Positions 36,282-44,070 of a stretch of 64,000 bases of DNA are shown here, in pieces. Below the pieces are notes generated by a model that was not told where the DNA came from, did not search any database, and saw only the letters and a program-made list of their open reading frames with translations. Position 1 is the stretch's first letter; each line of letters starts with the position of its first letter. This DNA is from Nonomuraea deserti (lineage in GTDB: Bacteria > Actinomycetota > Actinomycetes > Streptosporangiales > Streptosporangiaceae): NCBI RefSeq assembly GCF_004348685.1, contig NZ_SMKO01000005.1, forward strand, positions 62,001 through 126,000, written 5' to 3'. The translations under genes and the position numbers were made by a program.

Positions 36282-36455
36282 ATGCACATTCTCACCGGAC
36301 TCGCCGATCGGCTCGTCGAACGACTCGTCCCCCAGGTCAGGGCCGCCGCCAGCAGCTGCTGGGAGGAATATCGCACCGTGCAAGGCTGGTGCCAGTACCG
36401 CAGGTGCTGCACCTACGAAACGGGCACCAGGTGCAACGGCTGGTCGTACTGCTAG
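36282..36455 (+). CDS. Disulfide-rich precursor peptide 2 (57 aa; leader plus six-cysteine core)
   Basis: This is a tandem paralogue of peptide 1, starting 23 bp after its stop with AGGGAGCAGGA upstream of the ATG. The upstream in-frame extension to 36252 is rejected because the MH-x-L-x-GL-x-DRLV leader start is shared with peptide 1. The leader ends A21-A-A23. The core cysteines are at 26, 37, 42, 43, 51 and 57, identical to peptide 1. Other conserved core residues are R40, Y45 and GTRCNGW (48-54). The intercysteine loops otherwise differ freely, as in toxin, bacteriocin or defensin families where the scaffold is fixed and loops set the target. Whether the two act together or separately cannot be told from sequence. 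Confidence 0.82.
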   Translation: MHILTGLADRLVERLVPQVRAAASSCWEEYRTVQGWCQYRRCCTYETGTRCNGWSYC

Positions 36456-36480
36456 ACGCCGGTTCGGTGTCGTGATCCAC

Positions 36481-36509
36481 GGGCCGGGCCCTCTGATCAG
36501 GCCCGGCCC
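36481..36509 (+). terminator. Strong hairpin between the peptide genes and the processing genes
   Basis: GGGCCGGGCC (36481-36490) and GGCCCGGCCC (36500-36509) form a perfect 10-bp GC stem with a 9-base loop, 25 bp after the peptide 2 stop. It lacks a U-run. A leaky terminator or mRNA-stabilising stem would give far more peptide transcript than transport and processing transcript, as is common in peptide-precursor operons. Confidence 0.65.
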
Positions 36510-36534
36510 TCCGTTCCGCGATGAGGAGATCGTG

Positions 36535-37062
36535 ATGGTTTACGCGCTGTGGGCGGCCGTGGCGGTGCTGGCCGTGCTGTGCGCCCTCAACCTGGCGCTG
36601 GGCTTGGGCATCATCCGTAGGCTGCGCGAACACACCGAGCGCCTCAACGGCCTGTACGAGCAGGCCGGCGGTGCCCCGCCACCCTCGCTCCAGCCCGGTG
36701 AGACGGTGGCGGAGTTCGAGACGGGGTCCGGGCTGCGCGGGCGTACGCTGGTCGGCTTCTTCTCCCCGTCGTGCTCGCCCTGCACGGAGCTGGCCCCCAA
36801 GTTCGCCGAGCTGGCCTCGACGATGCCGCGTGAGCAGGTCATCGCCGTGATCGCCGGCTTCCACGACGAGGCCGGGCCGATGCGCGAGTTGCTCGAACCG
36901 GTCGCCATGGTCGACACGGCCGACCCGGACGGCGGGTCGATGGCCAAGGCGTTCAAGGTGGCGGCCTTCCCCAGGGTCTTCCTCATCGACGACAGCCGTA
37001 CCGTGCTCGCGACGGGACATGACCTGGCCGACGTGCTGGCCCTGACCGCCGCGCGTGGCTGA
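36535..37062 (+). CDS. Membrane-anchored thioredoxin-like thiol-disulfide oxidoreductase (MauD/TlpA-like)
   Basis: The 175-aa protein has one N-terminal transmembrane helix (residues 3-26) and then a thioredoxin fold with the redox motif C80-S-P-C83. The cis-proline is in AAFPRVFLI (about 148). The topology puts the redox domain outside the membrane, where it could form or isomerise disulfides. MauD and MauE are together required for the disulfide-rich small subunit of methylamine dehydrogenase, and a MauE-like gene ends this cassette. The ATG at 36535 follows GAGGAG at 6-base spacing. The stop overlaps the ABC gene by 8 bp. The likely clients are the six-cysteine peptides. Confidence 0.87.
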   Translation: MVYALWAAVAVLAVLCALNLALGLGIIRRLREHTERLNGLYEQAGGAPPPSLQPGETVAEFETGSGLRGRTLVGFFSPSCSPCTELAPKFAELASTMPREQVIAVIAGFHDEAGPMRELLEPVAMVDTADPDGGSMAKAFKVAAFPRVFLIDDSRTVLATGHDLADVLALTAARG

Positions 37063-38863
37063 GTGGTCCTGGCCGCGCGCGCTGGCCGCCGTCACGGGGC
37101 TGGCCTGGCGCAGCGCGCCCGCGACGGTGGTCTTCTATGTCGGCGCCACCCTGGCCCAGGCCGCGGTCCCCATCTCCACGACCTGGTTCACCAAGGCGCT
37201 GCTCGACGCGCTGACCACCCACCGTGGCTCCGTGCTCGGCACGGCGCTCGGCCTGGCCGCCAGCGGCCTGGCCGCCGGCGTGCTGCCGAGCCTGTCCACC
37301 TACGCCAACGGCGCCCTGGGCAGGGCGGTCGGCCTGCGCGCCACCGACCGGCTGTTCACCGCCACGGGGAGGTTCGTCGGGCTGCGCTACTTCGAAGACC
37401 CCGCCTTCCTGGACCGGCTGCGCCTGGCCCAGCAGTCCACCACCGACTGCCACGGGCTGCTCGGATCCGCTTTCGACGTCGGCAGGGCCGCGCTCACGGT
37501 CGCCGGGTTCCTCGGGGCGCTGGCCCTGATCAACCCGTGGATGGCCGTGATCGTGCTGGCCTCGCTCGTGCCCGCGCTCGCCGCCCAGCTACGCCTGGCC
37601 AGGCAGTACACGACGATGATGTGGCAGACCAGCCCCGCCCAGCGCAGGGAGTTCTTCTACGGCCAGCTGCTGACCGGTGCGCAGGCCGCCAAGGAGGTCC
37701 GGCTGTTCGGGATCGGCGGCTTCCTGCGCGGGCGGATGCTGGCCGAGCGCAGGGGCGTCAACCGCGCCCAGCGCCGCCTGGACATGCGCCGGCTGGCCAC
37801 GAACGGCGCGCTCGAACTGCTGGCCGCGCTGGTGGCCGGCGGCGGGCTGGTGTGGGCGGGCATGGTGGCGCGCGAAGGCAGGATCAGCGCGGGAGACGTG
37901 GTGATGTTCATCGGCGCGGTGGCAGGCACCCAGCTGGGGCTCAACACGCTGGTGCACATGATCGCGCAGATGGCTCAGAGCCTGCGGATGTTCGGCCACT
38001 ACCTCGACGTCACCCACACCCCACCCGACCTGCCCGTGACGGCCACCGCCCCGCTGCCGGCGCTGCGGCGCGGCATCGAACTGCGCGACGTGTGGTTCCG
38101 TTACGGCGACGACCACCCCTGGATCCTGCGCGGCGTCGACCTGTTCATCCCGTACGGCGGCACCGTCGCCCTGGTCGGGTTGAACGGAGCGGGAAAGAGC
38201 ACCCTGGTCAAACTGCTGTGCCGGTTCTACGACCCCACCAAGGGCACGATCCTCTGGGACGGGGTGGACCTGCGCCAGAGCGACCCCGTGGAGCTGCGCG
38301 CCCGGATCAGCGCCGTCTTCCAGGACCACATGGCCTATGACCTGTCCGCCGCCGAGAACATCGGCCTCGGGCATCTCCCCCTGATCGACTCCGAGCCCGA
38401 CATCCAGTCTGCCGCCCGGCGGGCCGGCATCCACGACACGCTCGCCGCGCTGCCGCGCGGCTACCAGACCCTGCTGACCCGGCTCTTCTTCAGCGACAGC
38501 GACGAGGACTCCGCGTCCACCGGGGTGGAGTTGTCGGGCGGGCAGTGGCAGCGGATCGCCATCGCCCGCGCGCTGTTGCGCGACCGCCCCGATCTGATGA
38601 TCCTCGACGAGCCCAGCTCGGGGCTGGACCCCGAAGCCGAACACGACATCCACGTCCGGATGCGCGCCGGCCGGTCCAGGCGTACCAGCCTGCTCATCTC
38701 GCACCGGCTCAACACCGTGCGCGACGCCGACCTCATCGTCGTGCTGGAAGAGGGGCAGGTGGCCGAGCAGGGGCGCCACGAGGAACTGATGGACCTGAGG
38801 GGCCCCTACGCCAGGCTGTTCACCCTGCAGTCCGCGGGCTACGTCACGGAGCACATCGGATGA
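37055..38863 (+). CDS. ABC transporter, fused membrane and ATPase domains (candidate peptide exporter)
   Basis: The 602-aa half-transporter has about six membrane helices (residues 22-320). The ATPase has Walker A GLNGAGKST (375-383), Q-loop Q423, signature LSGGQ (493-497), Walker B LMILDE (514-519) and an SHRLNT switch histidine. It lacks an N-terminal C39 peptidase domain, so leader removal must be done by another enzyme, plausibly the next gene product. Residues DSDEDSAS inserted before the signature motif are unusual. The GTG at 37055 overlaps the thioredoxin gene, and its stop overlaps the peptidase gene (ATGA). It may function as a homodimer exporting the leader peptides. Confidence 0.9.
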   Translation: MAEWSWPRALAAVTGLAWRSAPATVVFYVGATLAQAAVPISTTWFTKALLDALTTHRGSVLGTALGLAASGLAAGVLPSLSTYANGALGRAVGLRATDRLFTATGRFVGLRYFEDPAFLDRLRLAQQSTTDCHGLLGSAFDVGRAALTVAGFLGALALINPWMAVIVLASLVPALAAQLRLARQYTTMMWQTSPAQRREFFYGQLLTGAQAAKEVRLFGIGGFLRGRMLAERRGVNRAQRRLDMRRLATNGALELLAALVAGGGLVWAGMVAREGRISAGDVVMFIGAVAGTQLGLNTLVHMIAQMAQSLRMFGHYLDVTHTPPDLPVTATAPLPALRRGIELRDVWFRYGDDHPWILRGVDLFIPYGGTVALVGLNGAGKSTLVKLLCRFYDPTKGTILWDGVDLRQSDPVELRARISAVFQDHMAYDLSAAENIGLGHLPLIDSEPDIQSAARRAGIHDTLAALPRGYQTLLTRLFFSDSDEDSASTGVELSGGQWQRIAIARALLRDRPDLMILDEPSSGLDPEAEHDIHVRMRAGRSRRTSLLISHRLNTVRDADLIVVLEEGQVAEQGRHEELMDLRGPYARLFTLQSAGYVTEHIG

Positions 38864-39252
38864 GATACGTGGTGGGAATCGTGCTGGGCGCGGTCGCCGC
38901 CCTGGTGTGGTTGCGCGGGCGGTTCGTCACGGTCACGGTCGAGGGCGTCAGCATGGAACCCACGGTGCACCCGGGCCAGCGGCTGCTGGCCCGGCGTACC
39001 AGGGGGGCGACCGGCGATGTCGTGGTCGTGCGCAACCCGCACCCCGCTCCGCCGCTGCTGGTCAAGCGGCTGGCCGCCTGCGAAGGCGAACACCTGCCCG
39101 CAGTGCTGGGCGGCGGTCTGGTGCCCGCCGGCCGGGTCGCGGTCCTCGGTGACAACCCGCACCGGAGCGTGGACTCCCGGCACTTCGGCCTGCTGCCCGC
39201 CTCTCACGTGGTGGCGGTCATCAGGTCCTTGCCGCCACGAGGGGAACAGTAG
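38860..39252 (+). CDS. S26-family type I signal peptidase, short form
   Basis: The 130-aa enzyme has one N-terminal membrane helix (residues 3-19), the catalytic serine S31 in GVSMEPT, and the general base K69 in LLVKRLA. The box GDNPHRSVDSRHFG (97-110) follows. All S26 hallmarks are present in a protein about half the size of housekeeping LepB. The active site faces outside. Both precursor peptides carry A-x-A just before the core, the canonical S26 cleavage motif, so a dedicated maturation protease is the simplest reading. The start overlaps the ABC stop by 4 bp. The longer open frame upstream is a shadow of the ABC gene. Confidence 0.88.
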   Translation: MRYVVGIVLGAVAALVWLRGRFVTVTVEGVSMEPTVHPGQRLLARRTRGATGDVVVVRNPHPAPPLLVKRLAACEGEHLPAVLGGGLVPAGRVAVLGDNPHRSVDSRHFGLLPASHVVAVIRSLPPRGEQ

Positions 39253-39258
39253 CCGATC

Positions 39259-39855
39259 ATGCAGTACGTCGAGGTCGCGAGCAGGCTGCTGCTGGTCACG
39301 GTGTTCGCGTTCGCCCTGGCGGGCAAGGTCCGCGGCCGCAGGGCCTGGGCGGGGTTCGTCGAGTCGCTCAGCGAGATGGCGGTGATCGGCAGGGCGGTCG
39401 TCCCGGCGGCCGCCGTGGCCGTCATCGCGGCGGAGGCCGCGGTGATCGTGCTGGTCCTGCTCCCTCCAGGCGGGGCCGCGACGGCGGGGTTCGCACTGGC
39501 GGCAGTGCTGCTCAGCTGCTTCACCCTGGCCGTGGGTGCGGTCGCCCGCCGGGCCGCACCGGTGCCGTGCCGTTGCTTCGGCGCTTCCGAGACACCGGTC
39601 GGCGTGCCGCACGTGGTGCGCAACCTGATCCTCGTCACGGCGTCACTGCTCGGTCTGGTCGGATCTCTGACGAACGGCTCCGTCGACCCCGTGCTCGGCT
39701 CGGTTGCCGGGATCCTGGGAGCCGTCCTGGGCCTGCTGATGGCGCGATGGGACGACCTCGCGGCGCTGCTGCGGCCGTCCTGGCGCGCACCTCACGCGTC
39801 GCCTGCGGGGCGGCGCGCGACGTTCACGCCAGGGCGGAGACCGCGCGCAGGGTGA
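39259..39855 (+). CDS. MauE/DoxX-like redox membrane protein
   Basis: The 198-aa protein has four to five hydrophobic helices (about 5-22, 45-68, 75-97, 120-137 and 145-160). The MauE-type cysteine motif C104-R-C106-F-G lies in the loop after helix 3. MauE-like proteins are thought to pass electrons between membrane carriers and a partner thioredoxin. Together with the upstream CSPC protein it would form a small disulfide-generating pair. It begins 6 bp after the peptidase gene. Its last 32 bp overlap, convergently, the 3' end of the metal-transporter gene. Confidence 0.85.
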   Translation: MQYVEVASRLLLVTVFAFALAGKVRGRRAWAGFVESLSEMAVIGRAVVPAAAVAVIAAEAAVIVLVLLPPGGAATAGFALAAVLLSCFTLAVGAVARRAAPVPCRCFGASETPVGVPHVVRNLILVTASLLGLVGSLTNGSVDPVLGSVAGILGAVLGLLMARWDDLAALLRPSWRAPHASPAGRRATFTPGRRPRAG

Positions 39856-41287
39856 CACCCGTGCCGACGAGCAGGACGAGCGTGGCGGTCATGGTGGCGC
39901 TGTACGGCCGCAGCCGCTGCAGCCGCCCCACCAGGGCGAGATCGCCCAGCCTGCGCAGCGCGAGCGCGGCGGCCAGCAGCGTGAACGCCATGCCGGCCCC
40001 GTAGCAGACGACGGTCATGACGCCGAACACCGTACGTCCCAGTGCCATCGCGCCGAGCAGGACCACCAGGGCGGACGGGCTCGGGACCAGCCCGCCGGCC
40101 ACGGCCAGCGCCACCACCCCACCCGACCACCGCCCGTGCCCGTGCCCGTGCCCGTGCCCGTGCCCGTGCCCGTGCCCGTGCCCGTGCCCGTGCCCGTGCC
40201 CGTGCCCGTGCCCGTGCCCGTGCCCGTGCCCGTGCCCGTGCCCGTGCCCGTGCCCGTGCGTGTGTCCGTGCCCGTGTCCGTGCGTGTGTCCGTGTCCGTG
40301 TCCGTGGGCGGGCGCGTGGACGGGTTGGTGGTGGCGGGCGGAGCGGAGCAGGCTGACGCCGATCAGGGTGATGATGAGGCCGCTGGTCACGCCGAGCCAG
40401 CCCAGCACCGCCTCGCCCGCGAGCGAGGCGGCGACCGTGATCAGCACGCCCAGGATCAGCACCCCGGCCGTGTGGGTGGCGGTGACCGTGGCCGCGACGG
40501 CGACCGCGTCCCGGAGCCGCCTGTCCCGTCCGGCCAGGTAGGCGGCCATGACGGTCTTGCCGTGGCCGGGCATCGCGGCGTGTACGGCTCCGAGCAGCAG
40601 CGACAGGAGCAGGGCCAGCAGGCCGAGCGGTACGGTCAGCCGGTCGGCGCCGACCAGCGCGTTGAGCCGGTCGCTCAGCAGGCCGGTGTAGCGGGTGACG
40701 GCGTCGACGCCCGGCACGGCCACTGAAGTCCCGGCGTCTCCGTCGCCCGGCTCCACCGTGATCCGCGCGTCGCGTACGTCGAGAGGGGAGCTGAGCAGGT
40801 CGGCGGGGTAGTCGCGCAGCATGCCCGACACGCTGCGCGCGGGCACGCTGGAGGCGCTGAGCCGCACGCCCTCACCCCGGGCCGTGATCTCCCGCCAGCC
40901 CACGGTGTCGCCGCGGTAGGCGTTGGCGAAGGTCAGGGTGAGCGGCCGGTCGACGCGCAGAGGCGCGGTCAGGTGGCACGTCAGCCTGCTCGTACGCAGC
41001 CCGGCGGCGCCCGGATGGTAGGCGAAGGACGTCTCGGTCACCCGCCAGGCCAGCGGCCGGCCTTCAGCCTGGCCGCGAACGGCGTCGCGCAGTCGTGCGC
41101 AGGAGCGACGGGCATGGGCGTCCGCGGGGCCGCTCACGGGCTGCTGCAGGGTGGGGATCTCGGCGCTGTCCACGATGGCGACGTGCTCGATCCTGTCACG
41201 GTGGACCGTCAGCCCGTCGTAGTGGTTGACGCTGAAGTTGCCCAGCGGATGCGCGGCCAGCACGGTGGCGACGAGCGCTGCGATCAT
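39824..41287 (-). CDS. NicO-family metal (Ni/Co-type) exporter with extreme His-Gly loop
   Basis: The 487-aa protein has an N-terminal extracytoplasmic domain after a signal-like helix (about 1-210), similar to those found before NicO domains. A six-helix NicO transporter with [20 protein letters not shown] follows, then a second half with [20 protein letters not shown]. Between them is a His-Gly tract of roughly 30 HG units (some TH), the kind of loop that binds Ni, Co or Zn. The ATG at 41287 overlaps the TPR gene stop by 4 bp. The C-terminus overlaps the MauE-like gene tail by 32 bp. Gene order with TPR and DUF4331 genes suggests one metal- or envelope-related operon. Confidence 0.87.
   Translation of the reverse strand: MIAALVATVLAAHPLGNFSVNHYDGLTVHRDRIEHVAIVDSAEIPTLQQPVSGPADAHARRSCARLRDAVRGQAEGRPLAWRVTETSFAYHPGAAGLRTSRLTCHLTAPLRVDRPLTLTFANAYRGDTVGWREITARGEGVRLSASSVPARSVSGMLRDYPADLLSSPLDVRDARITVEPGDGDAGTSVAVPGVDAVTRYTGLLSDRLNALVGADRLTVPLGLLALLLSLLLGAVHAAMPGHGKTVMAAYLAGRDRRLRDAVAVAATVTATHTAGVLILGVLITVAASLAGEAVLGWLGVTSGLIITLIGVSLLRSARHHQPVHAPAHGHGHGHTHGHGHGHTHGHGHGHGHGHGHGHGHGHGHGHGHGHGHGHGHGHGHGHGHGRWSGGVVALAVAGGLVPSPSALVVLLGAMALGRTVFGVMTVVCYGAGMAFTLLAAALALRRLGDLALVGRLQRLRPYSATMTATLVLLVGTGVTLRAVSALA
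40135..40254. repeat. Hexanucleotide tandem repeat (CGTGCC) x20 encoding the His-Gly tract
   Basis: Twenty perfect copies of CGTGCC run without interruption, followed by degenerate copies (CGTGTC, CGTGCG) to about 40306. Because the unit is a multiple of three, copy-number changes by slippage would alter loop length without breaking the frame. The degenerate flank suggests the perfect block expanded recently. Confidence 0.95.
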
Positions 41288-42585
41288 GCCGTCGCCGCCA
41301 GCAATGCCCGTGCCCGCGCCGCCCCGGCCGGGGAGAAGTGCGGGTTGATGGACAGCGCCCTGGTCAGATGGGCGCGGGCGGATTCGGTGTGCCCGAGCGC
41401 CCGCTCGATCTCGCCCCGGTGGTAGGCGAACAGCGCGTCGTGCCCGCCGAGCCTGGCGGCGCGGGCGGCGTACTCGGCGGCCTCGGCGTGGCGGCCCGCC
41501 TTGTGCAGTGCCCAGCCCAGCGCGTCGGCGACCACGACGCTCCGGCGTCGCCTCCACTCGGCCCGCAGGTGCCGGACCGCCGCTTCGGGGTCGCCGTGAT
41601 TCGCCTCGTAGGTGCCCATGGCCAGGTCGTCGGCGTTTCCGCCGGCGGCCAGCAGTTTGTGCTGGGCGGTGAACACGGCGTACTGCCGCCTGGCCGCGGC
41701 CCGGTCGCCGAGGTGTTCGAGCAGTTCGCCGTACTCGACGACGCTCGACGGCGACCGGGTGACGACGGTGGCGTAGTCGTGCCGCGCCTGGTCGAGGTGG
41801 CCCAGGGCGGCCTCCGCACGCGCCTTGCCCGCCCGCGAGGGCACGTGTCCGGGATCGGCGGCCAGCGCCCGGGTGTAGGCGGCCAGCGCGCCCCGGGCGT
41901 CGCCGCCGTTCCAGGACAGCTCGCCGAGCTGCCACTGGCAGAAGGCGTACTCGGCGGGGGCGCCGGCGATCTCGCACGCGCGGAGCAGCAGCCTGCGGGC
42001 GGGGCCGGTCCGCCCGTGCAGCTGCTCCAGGCGCGCGGCCCTGGTGAAGGAGGCGAGGTCGGGGCGGCCGTCGAGCATGCGCCGCAGCGCCCTCTCGGCC
42101 CGTTCGTACTGGCCCAGTTCGAGGTAGGCGTCGGTGAGCACGCCGTACAGCGGCCAGCGGTACGGGGCCGCCTCGCGCGCCCGTTCGGCCCAGCGGACCG
42201 CCCCGGCGAAGTCGTGCCTGGCGTTGGCCAGCGCGCCCATGCCGATCACGGCGTCGATGTACGGCTCCCCGTCGCCCGTGGGCAGGCGCAGGGAACGTTC
42301 GAACGCGCCCTGCGCCTTGCCGTAGTAGGCGCCGTCGGCGGTGCGGCGGCCCTGCTCCAGGTACAGCAGGCCGAGGCTCGCCCAGATCGCCGCGTCATCC
42401 GGGCGATGGCGCAGGCGATCCTGGGCGTCCTCGATCGATCCGGACAGGTCGTACGGCGACCGCCCCGCCGGCCCGGGAGGCGGTTCGTCCCGGCGCAGGA
42501 CGCCGCCGGGGGCGTACAGGGCCAGCAGGACGCCGCCCAGCAGCACGCATCCCAGCAGGGGCGGCAACCGCCGTGTGCGACTCAT
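41284..42585 (-). CDS. Membrane-anchored TPR-repeat protein
   Basis: The 433-aa protein has one N-terminal membrane helix (LLGCVLLGGVLLALYAPGG, residues 9-28) followed by about nine tetratricopeptide repeats. Examples are AAIWASLGLLYLEQGR, WPLYGVLTDAYLELGQYERAERAL, and ALFAYHRGEIERALGHTESAR. TPR arrays hold protein partners; the likely partner is the neighbouring transporter or the DUF4331 protein. The ATG at 42585 is 24 bp from the DUF4331 stop, and its own stop overlaps the NicO gene. No catalytic motif is seen. Confidence 0.82.
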   Translation of the reverse strand: MSRTRRLPPLLGCVLLGGVLLALYAPGGVLRRDEPPPGPAGRSPYDLSGSIEDAQDRLRHRPDDAAIWASLGLLYLEQGRRTADGAYYGKAQGAFERSLRLPTGDGEPYIDAVIGMGALANARHDFAGAVRWAERAREAAPYRWPLYGVLTDAYLELGQYERAERALRRMLDGRPDLASFTRAARLEQLHGRTGPARRLLLRACEIAGAPAEYAFCQWQLGELSWNGGDARGALAAYTRALAADPGHVPSRAGKARAEAALGHLDQARHDYATVVTRSPSSVVEYGELLEHLGDRAAARRQYAVFTAQHKLLAAGGNADDLAMGTYEANHGDPEAAVRHLRAEWRRRRSVVVADALGWALHKAGRHAEAAEYAARAARLGGHDALFAYHRGEIERALGHTESARAHLTRALSINPHFSPAGAARARALLAATA

Positions 42586-42609
42586 CTGATCGGGTGTCCT
42601 CGGTGGGGT

Positions 42610-43992
42610 TCAGCCGGCGGTGACGGGCAGCGCCAGGTAGGGGAAGCTGCCGGTGATGGGTTTCAGCAGGAACGCCGGGTTGTCCTCGGCGACGATGCCG
42701 GGCGCGCCGGGGCCCGCGGGCTCGCCCAGGAGCATGCGCAGGTTGACGGTCACGACGTCGTCGATGAGGCGGCGGCCGTTGGGGTAGCCCTGCAGGTCAC
42801 CATTGAGCAGGCCGTACTTGTCCGGCTCGGCGGCGACGGGGGTGCTCATGTTGAGCCGTAGCTCTTCCGTCCTGGCGATGCGGGAGACGTCCCGGTTCAG
42901 CAGGTGGGAGTTGAGGTCCCGGTTGATCGGTCCGTCCCCGCGCGTGGTCAGGCCGGTGAGGTAGATCTCCTCCAGGTCCTTGCGCGGGGCCGTCGGCGCC
43001 GCGACCTTGGCCTGTTTCGCGACGACCTTGGCCTGATCGGGGTCGAGCGTGGACGGCACGACGAGGCCACCGCTCTCGTCGCCGTCCGGCCGCAGCGTGT
43101 TGAAGCGGTCGCGCTCCTTCAGCGGGATGATCACCTCGTTGAAGTTGGGATTGCCCAGCCGCGAGACCTGCCTGAAGTCGGCCGACCCCGAGCCGAGCAC
43201 GCCGCTCGACTTGCGGGAGGCGGTGGTCCAGACGCCGATGACGGGGTTTGCCCGGCGGTCGCCGCCCAGCGCCAGCTCCGACTTGGGGATCTGCAGGGCC
43301 AGGGAGCTGACGTTGAGCGGCACGCCGCTCTTGACCGGGAAGAACGGCAGCCCGAACCTGAGCAGGCTGACCGCGTGATTGTCGGAGTAGAACGGGTCGG
43401 CGGCGGTGCCGGTGAAGACCCTGCCCCCTCCCGGCAGGTCACGGACGGCCTTGCGCCGCAGCGCGGGGTAGTCGGGTGTGGCCAGGGAGCCCATGTCGGC
43501 AGGAGCCACGTAGCCGTCACGGACGAGCGTCTCGGACGTGCCGCCGCGCAGCCTGGTCAGCGTGTAGCTCTGCTCGACCAGGGAGTCCAGCGGTCCGGCC
43601 TGGTGCTCGCGGGCGCGGACGAGGGAGGGCACCGGCAGCCCCTTGTTGGCGAACGTCCATCGGTAGGTGACGGCGGCCCGGCCGGTGCCGGTGTTGTCGA
43701 TGTGCACCTCGTAGCGGGCTTTGGTGTCGAACTGGTAGGGCTTGTTCGGCGCCTGGAAGGGGATGTAGTTGGCCACGATCGTGACCGTGTCCTGCCGTTC
43801 CGGGCTGGTGAAGGCGTACAGGTCGGTCGCGTCGACCTGCTTGTCACGGGTGGTGGCGGGGGCGTCCCAGTGGCTGGTCGCCGTGCCCGGCCGCATCGTG
43901 GGGCCGAGCAGCACCGTGGTCGTCAGCATGGTTACGGCGGCGGCGCCGGCGGCGGCCCACACCCACCGGCTCCTCGCGCTGGTCACTCGCAT
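42610..43992 (-). CDS. DUF4331 family secreted protein
   Basis: The 460-aa protein has an N-terminal hydrophobic segment (residues 8-28) and then the DUF4331 pattern: SHWDAPATTRDKQVDATDLYAFTSPER, PFYSDNHAVSLLRFGLPFF, VIGVWTTASRK, NPNFNEVIIPLKERDRFNTL, and NGRRLIDDVVTVNLRML. The function of the family is unknown. Members are exported proteins often found beside TPR and transporter genes, as here. ATG 43992 with GAGAGAC upstream is chosen over the 14-residue extension, which has no signal-peptide logic. Confidence 0.87.
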   Translation of the reverse strand: MRVTSARSRWVWAAAGAAAVTMLTTTVLLGPTMRPGTATSHWDAPATTRDKQVDATDLYAFTSPERQDTVTIVANYIPFQAPNKPYQFDTKARYEVHIDNTGTGRAAVTYRWTFANKGLPVPSLVRAREHQAGPLDSLVEQSYTLTRLRGGTSETLVRDGYVAPADMGSLATPDYPALRRKAVRDLPGGGRVFTGTAADPFYSDNHAVSLLRFGLPFFPVKSGVPLNVSSLALQIPKSELALGGDRRANPVIGVWTTASRKSSGVLGSGSADFRQVSRLGNPNFNEVIIPLKERDRFNTLRPDGDESGGLVVPSTLDPDQAKVVAKQAKVAAPTAPRKDLEEIYLTGLTTRGDGPINRDLNSHLLNRDVSRIARTEELRLNMSTPVAAEPDKYGLLNGDLQGYPNGRRLIDDVVTVNLRMLLGEPAGPGAPGIVAEDNPAFLLKPITGSFPYLALPVTAG

Positions 43993-44070
43993 CAGTCTCT
44001 CGTTTCGCTCGTACCGGGCCGCGCCCGAGGGCACGGCCCGGCGGCAGATCTCAGGTCAGGGGACGTCGCC

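Noticed and set aside
38545..38859. Upstream extension of the signal peptidase frame (235 aa)
   Set aside because: It is antiparallel-free but lies fully within the ABC gene; the S26 domain starts at the ATG 38860 coupled to the ABC stop.
40135..40306. Looks like a CRISPR or satellite repeat array
   Set aside because: The 6-bp units have no spacers and lie in frame inside the NicO exporter, encoding His-Gly; it is a coding microsatellite.
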